A DNA stretch of 64,000 nt, taken from positions 310,001-374,000 of the forward strand of contig NZ_JANUGV010000003.1 of assembly GCF_024753215.1 (NCBI RefSeq), in the 5' to 3' direction. Position numbers and translations under genes: made by a program. A model generated the notes under the pieces. That model saw nothing but the letters and a program-made list of their open reading frames with translations, searched no databases and was not told the DNA's origin. This DNA comes from Massilia solisilvae. GTDB taxonomy: Bacteria > Pseudomonadota > Gammaproteobacteria > Burkholderiales > Burkholderiaceae_D. The number at the start of each line of letters is the position of its first letter. The first letter of the stretch is position 1. Below are positions 1 through 8,330 of the stretch, one piece after another.

Positions 1-1383
1 ATGTCTGCGATCGCCAAGGACATCCCGGGCGTGGAGAACTCGGTCGCCTTCCCTGGCCTGTCGATCAACGGCTTTACCAATGCGCCCAATGCCGGCATCG
101 TGTTCACCACTCTCAAGCCGGCCGACCAGAGGCACGGCAAGGAGCAGAGCGCCGAGGCGATCGCCGCCGAGATCAACAAGCGCATGAAGGCGGTCCAGGA
201 TGCCTTCATGCTGGTGTTGCCGCCGCCGCCGGTCAGCGGCCTGAGCACCACCGGCGGCTTCAAGATGATGATCGAAGACCGAGGCAACCTCGGCTACGAC
301 GAGCTGTACCAGGCCGTCAAGGCGATGCAGGAAAAGGCGTCCAAAAACCCGCAGCTCAAGGGGGTGTTCACGAGCTACCAGATCAACGTGCCGCAGCTGT
401 TCGCGGACATCGATCGCGTGCGGGCCAAGCAGCTGGGCGTGCCGCTGGCCGAGATCAACCAGACACTGCAGGTCAACCTTGGTTCGGTGTACGTGAACGA
501 CTTCAACCAGTTCGGGCGTACCTACCAGGTGCGGGTGCAGGCGGACGCCCAGTTCCGTTCGCAGCGTGAACAGATCGAGCAGCTCAAGGTCCGCAACGAC
601 AAGGGCGAGATGATCCCGCTGTCGTCGCTGATGAAGGTGAAGGACACCTACGGCCCGGACCGCGTCCAGCGCTACAACAACTACCTCGCCGCCGAACTGA
701 ACGGCGGCCCGGCTCCGGGCGTGTCGTCCGGCCAGGCCCAGGTGATCATCGAGCAGATCGCCAGGCAGACCCTGCCAAAAGGGATCGGCTACGAATGGAC
801 CGAGCTGACCTACCAGGACAAATTGGCCGGCAACACCATGCTGTACGTGTTCCCGCTGTGCGTGCTGCTGGTGTTCCTGGTGCTGGCGGCCCAGTACGAA
901 AGCTGGACCCTGCCGCTGGCGGTGATCCTGCTCGTGCCGATGTCGATCCTGTGCGCGCTGATCGGCGTGAAGCTCGGCGGCGGCGACAACAACATCTTCA
1001 CCCAGATCGCGCTGTTCGTGCTGGTCGGCCTGGCGTCGAAGAACGCCATCCTGATCGTGGAGTTCGCGCTCGAGCTCGAGCAGCAGGGCCGCAGCATCGT
1101 CGCCGCGGCGCTGGAAGCCTGCCGCCTGCGCCTGCGCCCGATCCTGATGACGTCGATCGCGTTCATCATGGGCGTGGTGCCGCTGGTGTTTTCCCACGGC
1201 GCAGGCGCCGAGATGCGTCACGCGATGGGCGTGGCGGTGTTCTCCGGCATGCTGGGCGTGACCTTCTTCGGCCTGTTCCTCACGCCTGTGTTCTATGTTC
1301 TGCTGCGCACGCTTGCGCAACGCCTGGGCCGCAAGACCCCGGCAGTCGCTTCGGCCGCCGCCAAAATGGAAGGAGCCCAGTGA
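1..1383 (+). CDS. RND efflux pump inner-membrane transporter, C-terminal part (5' end outside window)
   Basis: This is the last 460 residues of an AcrB/MexF-type resistance-nodulation-division transporter, a proton-driven trimeric inner-membrane pump that exports drugs or other amphiphiles. The visible part starts in the second periplasmic porter domain and continues into the C-terminal membrane half. Typical segments include a helix near residue 285 (YVFPLCVLLVFLVLAAQYES), the GLASKNAILIVEFA helix, and RLRPILMTSIAFIMG. Family members are about 1050 aa, so roughly 590 residues lie upstream of the window. The first ATG is only the window edge, not the true start. The outer-membrane factor gene begins 1 nt after the stop, so the two are one operon, and a membrane-fusion-protein gene is expected upstream. 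The substrate cannot be told from the sequence. Confidence 0.93.
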   Translation: MSAIAKDIPGVENSVAFPGLSINGFTNAPNAGIVFTTLKPADQRHGKEQSAEAIAAEINKRMKAVQDAFMLVLPPPPVSGLSTTGGFKMMIEDRGNLGYDELYQAVKAMQEKASKNPQLKGVFTSYQINVPQLFADIDRVRAKQLGVPLAEINQTLQVNLGSVYVNDFNQFGRTYQVRVQADAQFRSQREQIEQLKVRNDKGEMIPLSSLMKVKDTYGPDRVQRYNNYLAAELNGGPAPGVSSGQAQVIIEQIARQTLPKGIGYEWTELTYQDKLAGNTMLYVFPLCVLLVFLVLAAQYESWTLPLAVILLVPMSILCALIGVKLGGGDNNIFTQIALFVLVGLASKNAILIVEFALELEQQGRSIVAAALEACRLRLRPILMTSIAFIMGVVPLVFSHGAGAEMRHAMGVAVFSGMLGVTFFGLFLTPVFYVLLRTLAQRLGRKTPAVASAAAKMEGAQ

Positions 1384-1384
1384 C

Positions 1385-2875
1385 ATGAAAGCGCGGATAT
1401 CAAAAGGCGTGGCTCCCCTCGTGGCGGCGCTTGTGCTGACGGCATGCGGCTCACCTGTGCTCAAGCAGCCGGCGATCGAGAAGCCGGCCGCATTCAAGGA
1501 ATCGCAGCGCGCCTCCGACGAAGTCAGGATGGCCGCGGACGGCAGCCGCTGGAAGCAGGGACATCCGGCGGAGCAGCAGCCGCGCGGGCAATGGTGGCTG
1601 GCGTTTAACGATCCGGCGCTGACGGCGCTGATCGGCGAGGCAACCCGCGGCAATGCCAACCTGGCGGTGGCCGCGGCGCGCGTCAAGCAGGCGCGCGCGC
1701 TCGCCGGGATCGCGGGCGCCGAGCGCGTGCCGCAAGTTGGCGTGAATGTGGACGCCCAGCGTGGCCGGCTCGCGCCGCTGCAGGCCGGCCAGCCGCAGGA
1801 CGCGCCGGTTGCAGCGCAAACCAGCTACCGCGCCAACCTGGGCGCAAGCTACGAGGTGGACCTGTTCGGCCGCGTGTCGTCGAACGTGGCCGCTGCGCGT
1901 GGCGACGCGGCGGCATCGGAAGCCAATTACCGTTCGGTGCTGCTGTCGCTGCAGGCCGACGTCGCGCAACAGTACTTCCGCCTGCGCGCCACCGATGCCG
2001 AGCTGGACACCGTCGAGCGCGCCGTGCGCCTGCGCGAAGAAAACGTCAAGGTGAACCAGCGTCGCTTCGAGCTGGGGGACATCGGCGAATTCGACCTGTC
2101 GCGCGCCAGGACGGAACTGGCAACCACCCGTGCCGACGCCACCGGGCTACGGCGCCAGCGCGCGACGGCAGAGCATGCGCTCGCGGTTTTGCTGGGCAAG
2201 CCGGCAGCCGTTTTCTCGGCCGGTCCGAGCCCGCTGCTCGACGCGACGCGGATGCCGTCCATTCCGGCAGGCCTGCCGTCGTCGCTGCTCGAGCGCAGGC
2301 CCGACATCGTGGCCGCGCAGCGCGCGATGGAAGCGGCCAATGCACGGGTGGGCGTGGCGCGCGCCGCGATGTTTCCGGCCCTGACACTGAATGCCGCGGG
2401 CGGTGGCGTGGGCGACACCTTCGCCAACGTGTTCGAGTGGAGCAGCCGCTCGTGGATGCTGGGGGCGCTGCTGGCGACCCCTTTGATCGACGGTGGCCGT
2501 AACAAGGCCAATGTCGCGCGCAGCGAAGCGGCGTTGGAGGAATCCGTTGCGGCCTACCGCCAGAGTGTTCTCGTGGCGTTCGCCGAGGTCGAAGACAATC
2601 TGGCGGGCTTGCGCGTCCTGGCCGGCCAGACCGCCGAGATTGACCAGGCCGTTGTTTCGGCGCGCCGGACGGCGCATCTGGCGCAGAAGCTGTACGAGGG
2701 CGGCCGTTCAAGCTATCTGGAGCTGCTCGATGCGCAGCGCAACCTGGCTGCGGTCGAGCGCAGCGCGGTGCAGTTGCGCGGCAACCGGGCGGCCACGACA
2801 GTGGCACTGATCCGGGCGCTTGGCGGAGGCTGGGACGCGCCGGCCACCGGCGAGAACGCCCAGGCGAAAAACTGA
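1385..2875 (+). CDS. NodT-family RND efflux outer-membrane lipoprotein
   Basis: This 496-aa outer-membrane factor of the TolC/OprM/NodT family forms the trimeric exit duct for the RND pump encoded just upstream. The ATG at 1385 is chosen because it gives a lipoprotein signal peptide with the lipobox LTAC (Cys21). The longer in-frame extension would bury this signal. Two outer-membrane efflux repeats are visible, with the usual motifs WWLAFNDPALTALI near residue 80, YEVDLFGRVSS near 160 and LLERRPDIVAAQRAMEAAN near 305. The spacing to the pump gene (1 nt) indicates translational coupling. A terminator-like hairpin follows 30 nt after the stop. Confidence 0.92.
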   Translation: MKARISKGVAPLVAALVLTACGSPVLKQPAIEKPAAFKESQRASDEVRMAADGSRWKQGHPAEQQPRGQWWLAFNDPALTALIGEATRGNANLAVAAARVKQARALAGIAGAERVPQVGVNVDAQRGRLAPLQAGQPQDAPVAAQTSYRANLGASYEVDLFGRVSSNVAAARGDAAASEANYRSVLLSLQADVAQQYFRLRATDAELDTVERAVRLREENVKVNQRRFELGDIGEFDLSRARTELATTRADATGLRRQRATAEHALAVLLGKPAAVFSAGPSPLLDATRMPSIPAGLPSSLLERRPDIVAAQRAMEAANARVGVARAAMFPALTLNAAGGGVGDTFANVFEWSSRSWMLGALLATPLIDGGRNKANVARSEAALEESVAAYRQSVLVAFAEVEDNLAGLRVLAGQTAEIDQAVVSARRTAHLAQKLYEGGRSSYLELLDAQRNLAAVERSAVQLRGNRAATTVALIRALGGGWDAPATGENAQAKN

Positions 2876-2905
2876 ACTGCCCGTTTGGATTGAGGTCGCC
2901 CCTTT

Positions 2906-2935
2906 GCGGCGGTCCGCGTATGCGGCCGCCGTTTT
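2906..2935 (+). terminator. Rho-independent terminator after the efflux operon
   Basis: A GC-rich stem (GGCGGTCCGC pairing with GCGGCCGCC, with one bulged T) is followed by TTTT. It sits 30 nt after the outer-membrane factor stop codon. Confidence 0.6.
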
Positions 2936-3337
2936 CATTTCTGACTGCGCCATGTATGCGTGGCGTGGAACTTGGGATGGCCTGTGTCGCTGTTTGATCT
3001 TCCTGGGCAGCTTATTGAGCCAATGCAGTCTCGAAACTGGCATCGCGCAGGCCTAAAGTACAGGCTCCTGACCACCTGATGAAAGTGCCGCACCATGAGC
3101 CATCTCGCATTTTTCCCGTTTGCTCCGGGCACCGGCGCCACCACTGATATCGGGGGGGCACGGCAAGACCGCAGGTGGCCGTATCGCGAAGACGTTCGCC
3201 GCGTTTTGCCGCCTTGCCCGTGCCTCCTGAACAGCGCTGCTTGATGTCGAAGCCGAGCTGGCATTGGCGGCCTGTGTGATCCCAGGAGAACCGATTCGCT
3301 GCCACCTCAACCTGCCCTGTCACCCCGAGGAATAACC
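2936..3337. other. Non-coding gap without a recognisable gene
   Basis: About 400 nt separate the efflux operon from the nitroreductase gene. Short open frames exist on both strands, but none has a convincing ribosome-binding site or a recognisable protein. The promoter of the downstream gene should lie here. A purine-rich GAGGAATAACC stretch just before 3338 serves as its ribosome-binding site. I see no repeat, RNA gene or clear pseudogene. Confidence 0.4.
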
Positions 3338-3973
3338 ATGACCAACGCAAATACCAAGACCAACGCCGTCATCGAATGCATTTTGAGCCGCAGCGCCGCC
3401 AAGTACTACGACCGTGCCGCCACCTTGAGCGACGATCAAATCCGCGAGCTCGTACAAATCGGCACCACCGCGCCGACATCGTTCCACTTGCAGAACTGGC
3501 GCTTCATCGCGGTGCGCACGCCTGAAGCCAAGGCCCGGCTCAGTCCGATCGCCTGGAATCAGCCTGCAATCAAGGATGCAGCCGTCACTTTCATCATCTG
3601 CGGCCAGTTGGTCGATACCAGCGTCATTCCGGACCGCCTGGCTCCGGTGGTTGAAGCAGGCATCATGCCGGCGGCCGTGGTGCCGGAATGGGAAAACCCC
3701 GCGCGCGAGCTGTACATGGCATTTCCGCAGCGCCGCCGCGACGAGGCAGTGCGCACCGCTACGTTCGGCGCCGCAACAATGATCTATGCGGCTCGCGCGC
3801 TGGGCCTGGGCTCGACGCCGATGATCGGTTTCGATGCCGACGCAGTACACCGCGAGTTCGGACTTGCGCAGGACGAAGTGCCGGTCCTGCTGTTGTCTGT
3901 CGGCGCGGAGCGCCCGGGGAACTGGCCGCAGAAGCCGCGCCGCCCGCTGGCCGAGGTGCTGGATCTGATATAG
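3338..3973 (+). CDS. Nitroreductase-family FMN oxidoreductase
   Basis: This 211-aa protein of the nitroreductase superfamily is expected to be a cytosolic, FMN-dependent, NAD(P)H-using dimer that reduces nitro compounds, quinones or related electrophiles. The N-terminal signature SRSAAKYYDRAATLSDDQI and the FMN-binding region GTTAPTSFHLQNWRFIAV match the family. The C-terminal half has the expected glycine-rich ALGLGSTPMIGFD motif. A GAGGAA ribosome-binding site lies a few bases before the ATG. The gene is first in a rightward set of four small redox genes (AhpD-like, glutathione transferase, peroxiredoxin-like), which suggests a shared role in handling electrophiles or peroxides. The native substrate is unknown. 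Confidence 0.88.
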   Translation: MTNANTKTNAVIECILSRSAAKYYDRAATLSDDQIRELVQIGTTAPTSFHLQNWRFIAVRTPEAKARLSPIAWNQPAIKDAAVTFIICGQLVDTSVIPDRLAPVVEAGIMPAAVVPEWENPARELYMAFPQRRRDEAVRTATFGAATMIYAARALGLGSTPMIGFDADAVHREFGLAQDEVPVLLLSVGAERPGNWPQKPRRPLAEVLDLI

Positions 3974-4152
3974 GGGCATCGGCGTTCGGCGTTCGTGCCG
4001 GACGACCACGCAGCCTTCCAGTGGGACGGCAAGGTGCTCCCACTTCAAGGTCTGATCCGCTTCGGTCTGGAACCCGGGCATGAAGCAAGCAGAGGGAGGG
4101 GGCCACATGGACCTTTCCCGATGAATGAAACGCGTAACTTACGGAGATTATG

Positions 4153-4698
4153 ATGGCAAGAACGGTAGCTCTCACGCCGGAACAGGTGCCGGCCGCTTCG
4201 AAATCGACTCTCGATGCGTTCACCAGGAACATCGGATTCACCCCCAGCATGATGGCGAGCTTCGCCCAGAGCCCGATCGCGTTCAACGCCTGGGCAACCC
4301 TGCTCGGCTCGTTGAGCAAGGCGCTCGACGTGAAGACGCGGGACAGCATCGGCCTCGCCGTGTCGGAGGTAAATGGCTGCAACTACTGCCTGGCGGTTCA
4401 TAGCTTCACGGCCGAACACATGGCCAAGATGCCGGCCGATGAAATTATTCTCGCCCGCAAGGGCCATGCCAGCGACCTGAAGCGCTCCGCCGCGGTCCAG
4501 TTCGCACGCAAAGTGATCGAGACCCGCGGCAACGTCGCGGACGCCGACCTGAAAGCCGTCCAGGACGCTGGCTACACGGACGCGAACATCATGGAGATTG
4601 TCGCGCTGGTTGCCATGTACTCGCTGACGAACTTTTTCAACAACGTGTTCGATCCGGAGAAGGACTTCCCGGCCGTTGCGCCGGCTGGCTCGATCTGA
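4153..4698 (+). CDS. Carboxymuconolactone decarboxylase / AhpD-family protein
   Basis: This 181-aa alpha-helical protein carries the AhpD-type active-site motif C-x-x-C-x-x-x-H (NGCNYCLAVH, near residue 77). It probably has peroxidase or disulfide-reductase activity rather than true decarboxylase activity. Two adjacent ATG codons occur (4150 and 4153). The GGAG at 4143-4146 is 6 nt from the second and only 3 nt from the first, so 4153 is preferred. The conserved C-terminal signature YSLTNFFNNVFDPEKDFP is typical of the nitroreductase-linked members of the family. It lies between the nitroreductase and glutathione-transferase genes and is likely co-expressed with them. Confidence 0.88.
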   Translation: MARTVALTPEQVPAASKSTLDAFTRNIGFTPSMMASFAQSPIAFNAWATLLGSLSKALDVKTRDSIGLAVSEVNGCNYCLAVHSFTAEHMAKMPADEIILARKGHASDLKRSAAVQFARKVIETRGNVADADLKAVQDAGYTDANIMEIVALVAMYSLTNFFNNVFDPEKDFPAVAPAGSI

Positions 4699-4792
4699 CC
4701 TCGCTGCAGCGCCAGGGCAGGCACCACCCGGGAGAAAGCCTGGGAAGGCGTCCTGGCCCTGCAAGTGAACCCACAAATCCTGGAGTAAGCAA

Positions 4793-5488
4793 GTGGCACT
4801 CGATCATCCCATTTTTACGCGCTGGCCGGCGCAGCACCCCGATCGCCTTCAACTTTTTTCGCTGCCCACGCCCAACGGGGTGAAGGTCGGCATCATGCTC
4901 GAGGAGACAGGCCTGGCCTACGAAGCACACCGAATCGACATCACGGCCAACGAGAGCCATGATCCGGCCTTCCTCGCGCTCAACCCCAATGGCAAGATCC
5001 CCGCGATCTACGATCACGCCGGGCCCGGCGGCCGGCCTCTGGCGTTGTTTGAATCAGGCGCGATCCTGATCTATCTCGCCGAAAAGACGGGGCGGTTCCT
5101 GTCGACCGATCCAGCCACCCGGTACGAAACAATCCAGTGGCTGATGTGGCAGATGGGCGGTGTCGGACCGATGTTCGGCCAGGTCGGCTTCTTCAACAAA
5201 TTCGCCGGCAAAGCCTATGAGGACAAACGCCCGCTGTACCGCTACGTGACCGAAGCGGCCCGGCTGCTCGGTGTGCTCGACGAACGGCTCGCCGGCCGCG
5301 ATTGGGTGATGGGAGCGGACTACAGCATCGCCGATATCTCGCTGCTTGGCTGGGTGCGCAACCTGATCGGCTTTTACGAAGCGCGCCAGCTTGTCGCCTT
5401 CGACAGCCTGATGCATGTTCCGGCCTGGCTCGAGCGTGGACTCGCGCGTCCTGCGGTGCAGCGCGGTCTGCAAGTAACGGCGGCCTAG
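4793..5488 (+). CDS. Nu-class-like glutathione S-transferase (YfcG/YghU type)
   Basis: This 231-aa protein has an N-terminal thioredoxin-fold GST domain and a C-terminal helical domain. The segment LFSLPTPNGVKVGIMLEE contains the TPNG motif that marks the nu-class disulfide-bond oxidoreductases such as E. coli YfcG and YghU. These use a threonine and asparagine rather than a catalytic Tyr or Ser. The second conserved stretch, NPNGKIPAI followed by ALFESGAILIYLAEK, binds the glutathione gamma-glutamyl part. The gene starts at a GTG, preceded by GGAG at a 7-nt spacing (4782-4785). A disulfide reductase or peroxidase role fits its neighbours. Confidence 0.9.
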   Translation: MALDHPIFTRWPAQHPDRLQLFSLPTPNGVKVGIMLEETGLAYEAHRIDITANESHDPAFLALNPNGKIPAIYDHAGPGGRPLALFESGAILIYLAEKTGRFLSTDPATRYETIQWLMWQMGGVGPMFGQVGFFNKFAGKAYEDKRPLYRYVTEAARLLGVLDERLAGRDWVMGADYSIADISLLGWVRNLIGFYEARQLVAFDSLMHVPAWLERGLARPAVQRGLQVTAA

Positions 5489-5546
5489 CCCTGGCCGGAA
5501 AACGGAAGGGCCCGACAAATTGAGATTGAGCTAGTACGGAGAAAAA

Positions 5547-6083
5547 ATGTTACTGCCCCGGCAATTGGTTCCCGAACTTCGTGTTCCGACGCTTTCGCAT
5601 GGCGAGTTCAATCTTGCCGATGATGCGCCGGAGCGTTTCACGTTGATATGCTTTTACCGCGGCCTTCATTGCCCGATCTGTCTGAAGTATCTGCGCGACC
5701 TCGAGGCCCTCGTTCCCGAGTTCGAGGGCCGTGGCACGAAAGTGATCGCCATCAGTTCGGACACTGCCGAGCGGGCCCAGGAGATGGCGCGGAAGGTCGG
5801 TGCCGGCAACTTGCGATTCGGGCACTCTCTGCCATTGCCGGTCGCCCGCAAGTGGGGGCTCTACATGTCGACGTCGCGTGGAAAATCTTCGATCAACATC
5901 GAAGAGCCGGCGCTGTTTTCGGAGCCTGGCGTGTTTCTCGTACGGCCGGATGGCACCTTGTATTACGGCGCGGTTCAGACCATGCCGTTCGCTCGCCCGG
6001 TGTTCTCGGAATTGCTTCAGGCGATAGATTTCGCCATCACCAAAGAGTATCCCGCGCGCGGCGAGTATGATGGTCCGCTTTGA
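5547..6083 (+). CDS. Peroxiredoxin-like family protein (AhpC/TSA fold)
   Basis: This 178-aa thioredoxin-fold protein is related to AhpC/TSA peroxiredoxins. The active-site region CFYRGLHCPICLKYLRDLE contains a CPxC pair (near residues 42-45) in place of the classical peroxiredoxin PxxxTxxC motif. It therefore belongs to the peroxiredoxin-like group with a thioredoxin-like CxxC. The conserved IAISSDTAERAQ and PGVFLVRPDGTLYY segments complete the fold. The gene is the last of four rightward redox genes, and a small-molecule or thiol peroxide substrate is inferred. There is no signal peptide, so it is cytosolic. Confidence 0.85.
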   Translation: MLLPRQLVPELRVPTLSHGEFNLADDAPERFTLICFYRGLHCPICLKYLRDLEALVPEFEGRGTKVIAISSDTAERAQEMARKVGAGNLRFGHSLPLPVARKWGLYMSTSRGKSSINIEEPALFSEPGVFLVRPDGTLYYGAVQTMPFARPVFSELLQAIDFAITKEYPARGEYDGPL

Positions 6084-6136
6084 ACGCCTACGCGCTGGGC
6101 GGAGAGGCAGGCATGCCTGCTACCGCTTTCCTTCTT

Positions 6137-7222
6137 TTAGCCTGCCTCGGCCGCTTCCGGTTCTGACGTGAATCCGATCGGCATGTGGCCGCCAAGCCCG
6201 CTTTCCTGCAGCAGTGCCTGACGATTTCTGTGCGCCAGCATGCCGGCGCCTAATGACGGCACCCTGCGCGTGTCGGTATCGTAGTTCAGCGCAGTGCGAA
6301 CACGTTCGAATTGTTCATCGCGCAAACTCGCGTTGCGCGTTGAGACGGACATTTGCGCCAGGCGCACTGGATCGATGTCCCGGCTGAACCGCGCAAAGCC
6401 GCGATAGCGGAATTGTTCATCAACCAGGCGATCGCTATGCCGTATCAGCGCGTCCATGATTTCGTGCACCACGCTGGCCTGGGTTAACTCGTGTAATACG
6501 ATCGTCATCGGCAAGTGATCGAATCCCTGGCGGGCCCGGGGTGACGAGCTTTCAGCGAAGGCAAGGTCGACGACAAGATTGCCATTGCGGTGGATCGCAA
6601 CATCGTCGATCCTGATGTCGCGGCCGTTGAAGCGAACGCCATGTAACCACGTTTCCAGAAGTGGCTGGTTCGCGGAACCGGATTCGCGCATGACAAGTGA
6701 AGGAAAGCGTGCCATCAGTGGAAGGTCAAGGTGAGTACTGAACGGTGTGCCGGTTCGGCCGGCATCCAGGTCGTGAATGGTCAGCAGTTCCCTTACCTCA
6801 TGCTCGCAAGCCTTCTTTATTGCCAGGAACGCCGTCTGTATTACTTCCGAGGTCGGGATATAGGTGTCGATACGCCACCGGCGGCCGTAGACGATGCGCC
6901 GATTGCCGGCGTCACCCTTACGTTTGAAGTTGTCGTGGCCGACGGAACCAGCTTGCAGGTACAAACCGAAATCATCTTCCCCGCAAAACAGCAGGATATC
7001 GTCGACCGCTTCGATATCGTTCAAGACGGCAGAGATGCTTTCTACCGTTTGCTCATACTGCAGGTAGTGCTGGGGGATGCAAGATTTGCCGTTCGTCAGC
7101 TCGACCCGGGGCGCCAGCGGCATCGGCGTCTCGCCGGGGTTGATCAGAGCCAGCGCGCCGGAGACGGTGCCGCCTGGGTAGATTTGATGAATGTTCATGG
7201 CGTCCATGTCGGTATCAGACAA
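6137..7222 (-). CDS. Unrecognised 361-aa protein downstream of a GGDEF gene
   Basis: I do not recognise this protein. It has no signal peptide and no obvious membrane segment. The conserved-looking core is the segment RIVYGRRWRIDTYIPTSEVI, followed by an AFLAIKKACEHEVRELLTI helix. The C-terminal part is rich in charged helices. The start is taken as TTG at 7222, with GGGA 8 nt upstream; ATG codons at residues 6 and 9 are alternatives. The gene lies 46 nt behind the GAF-GGDEF cyclase on the same strand and so ends the leftward four-gene chain. That position suggests a role in, or downstream of, c-di-GMP signalling, which is inference from position only. Confidence 0.7.
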   Translation of the reverse strand: MSDTDMDAMNIHQIYPGGTVSGALALINPGETPMPLAPRVELTNGKSCIPQHYLQYEQTVESISAVLNDIEAVDDILLFCGEDDFGLYLQAGSVGHDNFKRKGDAGNRRIVYGRRWRIDTYIPTSEVIQTAFLAIKKACEHEVRELLTIHDLDAGRTGTPFSTHLDLPLMARFPSLVMRESGSANQPLLETWLHGVRFNGRDIRIDDVAIHRNGNLVVDLAFAESSSPRARQGFDHLPMTIVLHELTQASVVHEIMDALIRHSDRLVDEQFRYRGFARFSRDIDPVRLAQMSVSTRNASLRDEQFERVRTALNYDTDTRRVPSLGAGMLAHRNRQALLQESGLGGHMPIGFTSEPEAAEAG

Positions 7223-7268
7223 ACTGGTAATCCCAGGCAGAAGGTGCCATGCTAAATCTTGCGTCGCG

Positions 7269-8330
7269 TCAAGAAGTCCGGTTTGTTGACGCGGGAGTCC
7301 TGAATAGTGCGCGCTTGTCGGAATACATCAGGGTATCTCCGTCGAGCAGCATTCGGCCAATATCCGCAGCTTCCAGACCGTCAGTATCCACGTGGCCGAC
7401 GCTGAATCGGAGCTGGTAGCCGCGCCTTCCTCGTTCGTCCTGCGATTTGAGGATTGTCCGCAGGCGTTGTATGGCGGCGCCGGTGTCAGACGGGCTTGAG
7501 TCGAGCAGCAGGACGGCAAACTCATCGCCGCCCAGCCGTCCAATGATGTCTGTACTGCGAAAGGTCAGTTTCAGCGCGCCCGCGAAGTTTCGCAAAGCAA
7601 GATCGCCTTCAGCGTGCCCGAACGTGTCGTTAATGACCTTGAAGCCGTTCAGGTCGAAAAATAGCAAGGAAGCCGGGCGCTGCATGCGCCTGCACGCATT
7701 CAGTCCGTTCTGGGCCAGCTTTTCGAACCCGCGGCGGTTCACCAGCCCCGTGAGCCCGTCGACGATGGCCCAATGCATTGCCGTCAGCTCATGTTCGACC
7801 GTCGCCGCCAGGTCTTTCATGAGCATGATGTCTTCCTGCGTCATGTTCCTGGGGACGTCGTCGACCAGGCAAAGGGTTCCCAGCCGGCAGCCGTTGATCA
7901 CCAGCGGGCACCCGGCATAGAACCTGACGTGGGGGGCCCCGAGGACGAAAGGATTGTCCGCAAACCGGCCATCTGCGAGCGTGTCAGGGACGATCATGAC
8001 GTCGTCACTTTTTATTGTTTCGGAACAGAACGAATGCTCACGTGGTATCGGCGCCTTTTGTTCTCCCGTGCACGCGACGGTGTAGATCATTTCTCGCGCG
8101 ACAAGCGTCACCTTGGCTACCGGCACATCGAAGAGGCGCTTGGCCAGGCGCGTAAGCCGGTCGAAGCGCTCGTCGGGATTCGCGCTGAACAGATTCAGGG
8201 CTCGTAGCGCACCCCATTGAATCGATGTCTCTTCAAAGGCGGTATGCGAGTTCATGCTCATATCTAAAGGAAGTGCGGCCAGGGCACACCGGTGAATGTT
8301 GAGACCATTCACATCGATATGCCGCGGCAT
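7269..8330 (-). CDS. GAF-GGDEF diguanylate cyclase
   Basis: This 353-aa cytosolic protein has a GAF sensor domain (about residues 50-180) followed by a GGDEF domain. It makes c-di-GMP from two GTP. The active site RLGGDEF (GGDEF at 267-271) is intact, and an RxxD inhibitory site (RSTD, residue 258) lies the usual five residues before it, so the enzyme should be active and feedback-inhibited. The GAF domain is of the type seen in cyclases that sense small ligands or redox cues. The ATG at 8330 directly abuts the TGA of the upstream EAL gene (TGAATG), which favours coupling. The ATG at 8261 (residue 24) is an alternative start that keeps the whole GAF domain. Confidence 0.9.
   Translation of the reverse strand: MPRHIDVNGLNIHRCALAALPLDMSMNSHTAFEETSIQWGALRALNLFSANPDERFDRLTRLAKRLFDVPVAKVTLVAREMIYTVACTGEQKAPIPREHSFCSETIKSDDVMIVPDTLADGRFADNPFVLGAPHVRFYAGCPLVINGCRLGTLCLVDDVPRNMTQEDIMLMKDLAATVEHELTAMHWAIVDGLTGLVNRRGFEKLAQNGLNACRRMQRPASLLFFDLNGFKVINDTFGHAEGDLALRNFAGALKLTFRSTDIIGRLGGDEFAVLLLDSSPSDTGAAIQRLRTILKSQDERGRRGYQLRFSVGHVDTDGLEAADIGRMLLDGDTLMYSDKRALFRTPASTNRTS

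Noticed and set aside
2936..3337. Possible pseudogene before the nitroreductase
   Set aside because: Short open frames on both strands show no recognisable protein remains, so it is left as non-coding.
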